NCBI GenBank assembly: GCA_963796125.1
Contig: CAWCKM010000051.1
Location: forward strand, 1 to 59,789
From: DASPRG01 sp963796125
Lineage (GTDB): Bacteria > Nitrospirota > Thermodesulfovibrionia > Thermodesulfovibrionales > SM23-35
Reading direction: 5' to 3'
Length of the DNA stretch: 59,789 bases
A program made the position numbers and the translations under genes. The notes beneath the pieces are model-generated. The model was not told the origin of the DNA, did no database searches, and saw only the letters and a list, made by a program, of their open reading frames with translations. Within the stretch, counting starts at the first letter, position 1; each line of letters begins with the position of its first letter. Shown one piece after another: positions 55,561 through 59,789 of this stretch.

Positions 55561-55650
55561 ATCTTCTGCGCTCCCGCTTGTTCATATCTCTTGCAGTGAT
55601 AATCAAGGCTTTGTTATCAAGCTTCCGTAAGCATCTTTCTCTTTCATCCT
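55550..55650 (-). pseudogene. C-terminal fragment of a BrnT-like toxin
   Basis: Reads KLDNKALIITARDMNKRERR then RYAN and stop (TAG at 55550). The ARDMNKRERRRY end is characteristic of BrnT RNase toxins. The N-terminal two thirds are absent; the palindrome array begins immediately upstream. Confidence 0.6.
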
Positions 55651-55652
55651 CA

Positions 55653-55740
55653 TGTCCACGTTATGGACACATCACATGAACGTGTCCAAAAAGCAACAAA
55701 ATTTGGACACGTTTTTAATATATGTCCAAGTCATGGACAT
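55653..55740. promoter_or_regulatory. Three TGTCCA...TGGACA palindromes spaced 35 bp apart
   Basis: Palindrome 1: TGTCCA-5-TGGACA (55653-55669). Palindrome 2: CGTGTCCAAA-11-TTTGGACACG (55681-55711). Palindrome 3: ATGTCCA-5-TGGACAT (55722-55740). Their centres are at 55661, 55696 and 55731, exactly 35 bp apart. They lie between the stop of the Fic gene and the BrnT fragment. Likely binding sites for a dimeric regulator; the Fic protein's own winged helix is one candidate. Confidence 0.7.
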
Positions 55741-55741
55741 G

Positions 55742-56827
55742 TTATTTTGATAACAAATCAAAGAGCTTTACATTAAGATAAATGTTTTCCTTGCCTAATT
55801 TTTTCGATTTTAAAACCCCTATCTTTTCAAGTTCCCTTAAATATTCTGCAGAGGTCTTTCTCTCGGCAATATCAGCATCCACAAGAAACTGCCCTTTGGT
55901 ATAGGGCTGATGGAAAAGAAGCTCGATCAGTTCCTTGGAATAGACCCTGGACGGTAAACGCTCTTTTGCAAGCTTCAGAGTCCTTTCGAGAAGTTCACGT
56001 ATGGCAATAATCTTTTTCCTGGTGTGTGTTGCAGTTTGCTCCATTGCCTCCAGCATAAAAAGTATCCAAGGTTCCCATTTCGTCTTCTCTGTGACATTCC
56101 GTAGCAACCGGTAATAATCGTTCTTGTTTTCGATGATGTACTTGCTCAGATATAAGACCGGGAAATCAAGAATGTCCTTCAGAACCAGGAAGAGAATATT
56201 CAGTATCCTGCCGGTTCTACCGTTCCCGTCAGTGAAGGGGTGAATAGCCTCAAATTGATAATGGATGACGGCAAGCTTGATCAGAGGGTCAATAGCGTTG
56301 TCTGTATGAATATAATCTTCCAGATTTTTTAATTTATTCCTGATAATCGCTTCTCCTTCAGGAGGAGTGTATATTACTTCTCCAGTAGCTATATTCTTAA
56401 TCTGTGTGCCAGGTACATTTCGAATGCCCGACTGGTTTTCTTTAATGGTCTGATAAATGTTGATGAAGAGATTTGTTGTGAGAAAGGGTCTTTTCTTGAG
56501 TGTGCGGTATCCCTCGGAAAGCGCCTCCCGATATCTAAGAACCTCTTTTGTTGCTGCATCGATTTGAGTTGTTTTCGCAGTCAGTGCCTTAAACAAGGCA
56601 TCGGTAGTAGTAATGATATTTTCTATTTCCGAGCTCGACTGTGCTTCCTGAAGGACAATGGTATTTAACAGCATAGCCTGATTGGGGATCGTCCCTCCAA
56701 GTCCTTTAAGTTCTGCCAATGCCCTGCCTGCGGTAACAGCCTTTCTCAGAATGGTGTTTGTCTCGATATTCTCCTTCGGTGGAAGCAAAGGAAGTTCGTT
56801 ATAAGGCTTGAGAGGATCAAATTTCAT
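55742..56827 (-). CDS. Fic-family protein with N-terminal inhibitory helix and C-terminal winged helix
   Basis: About 361 residues from the ATG at 56827 (AAGGTGAG upstream; a GTG at 56842 is also possible). The inhibitory motif is SSSEIENI near residue 65 (S/TxxxE-N, class II Fic), the active site IHPFTDGNGRTGR near residue 200 is complete, and the C-terminal region FLVDADIAERKTSAEYLREL is a winged helix. Such proteins AMPylate targets or themselves, with Glu of the inhibitory helix restraining ATP binding. It follows a UPF0175/PIN remnant on the same strand and is intact. Confidence 0.92.
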   Translation of the reverse strand: MKFDPLKPYNELPLLPPKENIETNTILRKAVTAGRALAELKGLGGTIPNQAMLLNTIVLQEAQSSSEIENIITTTDALFKALTAKTTQIDAATKEVLRYREALSEGYRTLKKRPFLTTNLFINIYQTIKENQSGIRNVPGTQIKNIATGEVIYTPPEGEAIIRNKLKNLEDYIHTDNAIDPLIKLAVIHYQFEAIHPFTDGNGRTGRILNILFLVLKDILDFPVLYLSKYIIENKNDYYRLLRNVTEKTKWEPWILFMLEAMEQTATHTRKKIIAIRELLERTLKLAKERLPSRVYSKELIELLFHQPYTKGQFLVDADIAERKTSAEYLRELEKIGVLKSKKLGKENIYLNVKLFDLLSK

Positions 56828-56838
56828 TCTCTTTGTGC

Positions 56839-56930
56839 TCACCTTCCGTCGCTAATTCTGAAATTCTTATTTCTCAGTTCATCAAAGAGAGGTTTGATAG
56901 AAGGACTGTAGAATCGCAGACGACTCTCAA
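56839..56930 (-). pseudogene. Internally deleted DUF3368 PIN toxin (left arm)
   Basis: Begins RVVCDSTVL with a TTG start overlapping the UPF0175 stop, and then jumps to IKPLFDELRNKNFRIS, which is the C-terminal end of DUF3368 proteins, in another frame. The middle of the gene is deleted. The right-arm copy at 59723 keeps the N-terminal sequence beyond this point. Confidence 0.65.
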
Positions 56931-57211
56931 CTCTTGAGAGCCTTCCTGAGCCTTTCTATGCTTTTAAACTCTTTCCCCAGTTGTTCTTCGCTGTAGTCTA
57001 TTACGGCTACATTATTTTCACTGAGAAACTCTATGAATTCCCACATAGAAAGACCTGACAGTTCCGTTGATTTACCAAGTGACAGTATCTTTTCCTTGTA
57101 GCACTTCAGGGCCAGGAGCTTTCTTGTCTCTTTCGATATTGCTTCTTTTGAAAGACCATGTCTGATAGAGGTCTTCTGGTAGATCTATGACTGCTTTTAT
57201 CTGACATACAT
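56927..57211 (-). CDS. UPF0175 family antitoxin (left copy, two frameshifts)
   Basis: Start ATG at 57211 after GGAGGA. IKAVIDLPEDLYQTWSFK then, one A fewer in an AAAA run, EAISKETRKLLALKCYKEK, LGKSTELSGLSMWEFIEFLS and ENNVAVIDYSEEQLGKEF. This is the UPF0175 helix-turn-helix antitoxin pattern (KxxELSGLSxWEFI). About 95 residues. It precedes a DUF3368 PIN gene, its usual toxin partner. Confidence 0.75.
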
Positions 57212-57559
57212 TCCTCCGATATATGTTAGGTGTTACACTTGTATAAATAATAACATTTCACAGAAAATCTGAAAACATTTTCTATCAAATATCTAATATA
57301 TGGAATCCTTAAGCAGGGTATTGTAGCAAAAGCACAAAATTGCAATCCATATTTAAATACATCGACTTTCAACTGTAGCAAAATATATCAGAAAATACAG
57401 AAAATAGAGCAACAGACGGAAAATACGGAATTGCAATTTATGGATAAAAATAAATAAGTTAGCTTAAAACTCAGGCCAGAAGCCCATTTGCTAAAGAACT
57501 AATATGCTTCATCGCCAAGGCTGAGCTTTATCTACAGTTGCTGCTGGCGGTGATCGGGT

Positions 57560-57802
57560 GTAAAGATATATTGCCATAGGTCAAAGTTCCTTATTTTGTC
57601 AATGCCTTTTGGCAAAGACCCAGCAGCTTCCCATTATGAAGGCACTGCTTTTACAGTATTGAATCAAGTTGATAGCATTGCATTTCCTTCACCAACTATG
57701 TTAATAATTTGCCTGTTTGAATAAAGCAAAATTTCACGGCCTGCCATTTCTTCCATTAAAGAAATATTTTGCAAGGCGATCATTCCACTCAAGATAACTC
57801 AT
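57560..57802 (-). pseudogene. Fragment of an unrecognised YLEWN-type protein (left copy)
   Basis: Begins MSYLEWNDRLAKYFFN at 57802 and, across frame changes, continues EEMAGREILLYSNRQIINIV. It then degrades (QYCKSSAF...). I know proteins with a similar YLEWNxxIAxYFF start, but cannot name the family. Too broken to function. Confidence 0.45.
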
Positions 57803-57977
57803 TTTAGATTTTTGCTTTCGATTATAAATTCAGGGAAACATGATATGAAGAGTCTAGTATCTTTCTCCTTCTTTACCACCTTCCCCGCAATGGTGAAAAA
57901 GGTGGATATTAAAGTCCTTTTTCTAAAAGCTTACCTTTCCTTCCATGCACTTATATAGAGCAAATCAAGAAGTTCAT

Positions 57978-58297
57978 TTATTTTCTGGTGTGTGCCCGCC
58001 GCACGATAATATCCCTGTCTTCTCTCTCTGTAACTTCAAGAAAATCAGCCACCCATTTCGGGCCTATATGTTCCACGGATGCAAACTTGCTCCTTATTTT
58101 CCTAAGACCCTCAATAACAAGTTTATTTTTTATGAAAGACTTGAACTCTGCAGCAAGCCCTTCAAGACCACCGGGGAAATGCTCAACACAATAATAAATA
58201 TCATAAGCATCTTTCTCTTCATCCTCTCATACATGGCCATGCCTTTCATAACGAGGAATGGGACAATCCCTGCAACCTTAAAGCTTGCTGTGTCTTT
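57978..58297 (-). pseudogene. AbiEii/AbiGii-like nucleotidyltransferase fragment (left copy)
   Basis: Reads FKVAGIVPFLVMKGMAMYER, then with one base shift KDAYDIYYCVEHFPGGLEGL, AAEFKSFIKNKLVIEGLRKI and KFASVEHIGPKWVADFLEVT, ending at a TAA at 57978. This is the C-terminal half of the AbiEii-like nucleotidyltransferase toxin family; the catalytic N-terminal half is missing beyond the repeat centre. Confidence 0.7.
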
Positions 58298-58351
58298 TAC
58301 ACAATGCGTGGGTTTTGTCCCCTGTTTATGGTTCGAGATTTACGTATTGCT

Positions 58352-58668
58352 AAAGACACAGCAAGCTTTAAGGTTGCAGGGATCGTCCCATTCCTCGTTA
58401 TGAAAGGCATGGCCATGTATGAGAGGATGAAGAGAAAGATGCTTATGATATTTATTATTGTGTTGAGCATTTCCCCGGTGGTCTTGAAGGGCTTGCTGCA
58501 GAGTTCAAGTCTTTCATAAAAAATAAACTTGTTATTGAGGGTCTTAGGAAAATAAGGAGCAAGTTTGCATCCGTGGAACATATAGGCCCGAAATGGGTGG
58601 CTGATTTTCTTGAAGTTACAGAGAGAGAAGACAGGGATATTATCGTGCGGCGGGCATATAGAAAATAA
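58352..58668 (+). pseudogene. AbiEii/AbiGii-like nucleotidyltransferase fragment (right copy)
   Basis: Mirror image of the left copy with the same frame break at ATGAAGAGAAAGATGC (MKRK instead of MKEKDAYD). It ends IIVRRAYRK and TAA at 58668. The break shared by both arms must predate the duplication or be an assembly property. Confidence 0.7.
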
Positions 58669-58840
58669 ATGAACTTCTTGATTTGCTCTATATAAGTGCA
58701 TGGAAGGAAAGGTAAGCTTTTAGAAAAAGGACTTTAATATCCACCTTTTTCACCATTGCGGGGAAGGTGGTAAAGAAGAGAAGGGACCCTCATTCTTCAT
58801 ATCTTAGTGCCTAATTTATAATCGAAAGCAAAAATCTAAA

Positions 58841-59090
58841 ATGAGTTATCTTGAGTGGAATGATCGCCTTGCAAAATATTTCTTTAATGAAGAAATGGCA
58901 GGCCATCAAATTTCCTTTGTTCAAACAGGCAAATTATTAACATAGTTGGTGAAGGAATTGGGGATGTAACAGATTTTACTCAATACTGTAAAAGCAGCGC
59001 CCTCAATGGGAACCGTGGACTTTGCCAAAAGGCATTGCAGGCATAAGGAACTTTGACCTATGGCAAAATATCCTTTACAATCGATCATAA
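58841..59090 (+). pseudogene. Fragment of an unrecognised YLEWN-type protein (right copy)
   Basis: MSYLEWNDRLAKYFFNEEMA is in frame from an ATG at 58841; after a shift it reads NIVGEGIGDVTDFTQYCKSS and GNRGLCQKALQA. It retains slightly more of the protein than the left copy. Family not recognised. Confidence 0.45.
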
Positions 59091-59432
59091 AAGATAGAAG
59101 AAAGGGGACAACAGCGCTAAGCATTAGGATATAATCAGAACAGTTTTTTAGCAAATGGGCTTCTGGCCTGAGTTTTAAGCTAACTTATTTATTTTTATCC
59201 ATAATTGCAATTCCGTATTTTCCCATCTATTGCTACTATTTTCTGTATTTTCTGATATATTTTGCTACAGTTGAAAGTCGATGTATTTAAATATGGATTG
59301 CAATTTTGTGCTTTTGCTACAATACCCTGCTTTAAGGATTCCATATATCTGATGTTTGATAGAAAATGTTTTCAGATTTTCTGTGAAATGTTATTATTTA
59401 TACAAGTGTAACACCTAACATATATCGGAGGA

Positions 59433-59726
59433 ATTTATTCAGATAAAGGCATTGTCATAGATCTACAAAGCCTACTATCACACCCTATCGTCTCATGGTC
59501 TTTCAAAGAAAGCAATACGAAAGAGACAAGAAAGCTCCTGGCCCTGAAGTGCTACAAGGAAAAGATACTGTCACTTGGTAGATCAACAGAACTGTCAGGT
59601 CTTTCAATGTGGGAATTCATAGAGTTTCTCAGTGAAAATAATGTAGCTGTAATAGACTACAGCGAAGAACGACTGGGAAAAGAGTTTAAAAGCATAGAAA
59701 GGCTCAGGAAGGCTCTCAAGAGTTGA
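59433..59726 (+). pseudogene. UPF0175 family antitoxin (right copy, start codon lost)
   Basis: ETRKLLALKCYKEKILSLG, RSTELSGLSMWEFIEFLSEN and SEERLGKEFKSIERLRKALK match the left copy with several substitutions (K to R, Q to R). At the 5' end the ATG of the left copy (GGAGGAATGTATG) is replaced by GGAGGAATTTATT, and the first 25 codons are out of frame. Confidence 0.7.
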
Positions 59727-59789
59727 GAGTCGTCTGCGATTCTACAGTCCTCATCGGCCTTGCCAAAATGGGAAGAGCTCGATCTCCTA
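59723..59789 (+). CDS. DUF3368 PIN-domain toxin, 5' end only (window edge)
   Basis: TTG start overlapping the UPF0175 stop; RVVCDSTVLIGLAKMGRARS is the N-terminal strand of the PIN fold with the first catalytic Asp. The gene continues beyond the window. Confidence 0.65.
   Translation, partial: MRVVCDSTVLIGLAKMGRARSP

Larger units (their letters stand above)
56902..58297. repeat. Left arm of a ~1.4-kb imperfect inverted repeat
   Basis: Pairs with 58352-59751 around a 54-bp spacer. Contents, read outward from the centre on the minus strand: AbiEii-like nucleotidyltransferase fragment, YLEWN-type fragment, UPF0175 gene and the first bases of a PIN gene. The arms differ by scattered substitutions (several change amino acids) and short indels, so they are not a perfect copy. 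Confidence 0.85.
58352..59751. repeat. Right arm of the ~1.4-kb imperfect inverted repeat
   Basis: Mirror of 56902-58297. Beyond 59751 the two sides differ: here PIN coding continues (LIGLAKMGRARS), while the left side jumps to the PIN C-terminus. Differing outer contexts argue for two genuine copies. Confidence 0.85.

Noticed and set aside
57945..58403. 152-residue plus-strand frame and its mirror at 58297-58701, looking like a duplicated membrane protein
   Set aside because: They are antisense shadows of the AbiEii-like fragments; only the opposite strand matches a known family.
1..59789. CRISPR arrays
   Set aside because: The repeats seen are palindromes or irregular low-complexity units at scattered sites, not regularly spaced direct repeats with unique spacers.

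Overview
The window looks like a chromosome segment from a Gram-negative bacterium of moderate G+C content with an outer membrane (lpxC, TolC, dTDP-rhamnose genes). Gene order (rplM-rpsI-argC-argJ, pcrA-gatC-panD, glmS-glmU-DUF502-yebC), a split two-subunit glycyl-tRNA synthetase, a c-type-heme sensor kinase and an AmrS-type radical SAM protein all suit an anaerobic Nitrospirota or deltaproteobacterial-like lineage. This placement is inference from gene content only. No rRNA, tRNA or CRISPR array was seen.

Layout. 1-1.3 kb: purine and methylthioadenosine salvage (apt, mtnP). 1.7-7.5 kb: a TetR-controlled efflux operon (TolC, a C-terminal RND remnant, HlyD-type adaptor, ABC ATPase, ABC-2 permease) with a perfect palindromic operator. 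7.6-15.2 kb: housekeeping run panD, gatC, UvrD/PcrA-type helicase, glmS, glmU, DUF502, yebC. 15.4-17.6 kb: NtrC-type regulator and a second MTAP-family phosphorylase. 17.8-25.5 kb: tldD, lpxC, a tiny Lys/Ala-rich peptide with its own terminator, an HTH-nucleotidyltransferase protein, nfo, rplM-rpsI, argC-argJ. 25.5-32.8 kb: a probable operon of haem-sensor histidine kinase, type IIG restriction-modification enzyme carrying a Fic module near its C-terminus, and a DUF362 ferredoxin-like protein. 33-38 kb: CBS-ACT protein, acetyl-CoA synthetase, AmrS, rimI, tsaB. 38-44 kb: MFS exporter, glyS, corA, glyQ. 44-48.7 kb: rml (dTDP-L-rhamnose) genes interleaved with a four-helix-bundle protein and a DUF559 nuclease-like protein. 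48.7-59.8 kb: an accessory island of toxin-antitoxin loci (PIN, MazEF, BrnT-like, Fic, UPF0175), many decayed, ending in a ~1.4-kb imperfect inverted repeat.

Two features dominate interpretation. First, about 25 single-base frameshifts are scattered through the window, several in genes that are normally essential (gatC, glyS, tsaB), often at homopolymer runs. Many are therefore probably consensus errors, and I annotate the restored genes. Second, several families of short palindromic repeats fill intergenic gaps and in places lie inside genes (tsaB, the RM enzyme, rfbD, DUF559) or extend their ends (glmU, glyQ).

The most novel candidate is the RM-Fic arrangement. Removing one base from each of two A-runs would make the type IIG enzyme, the Fic domain and the enzyme's C-terminal domain one continuous polypeptide. 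Other unusual items are the three palindromes spaced exactly 35 bp apart beside the second Fic gene, the four-armed palindromic element at 48.92-48.99 kb, the 20-residue basic peptide gene, and the inverted repeat of defence/TA remnants.
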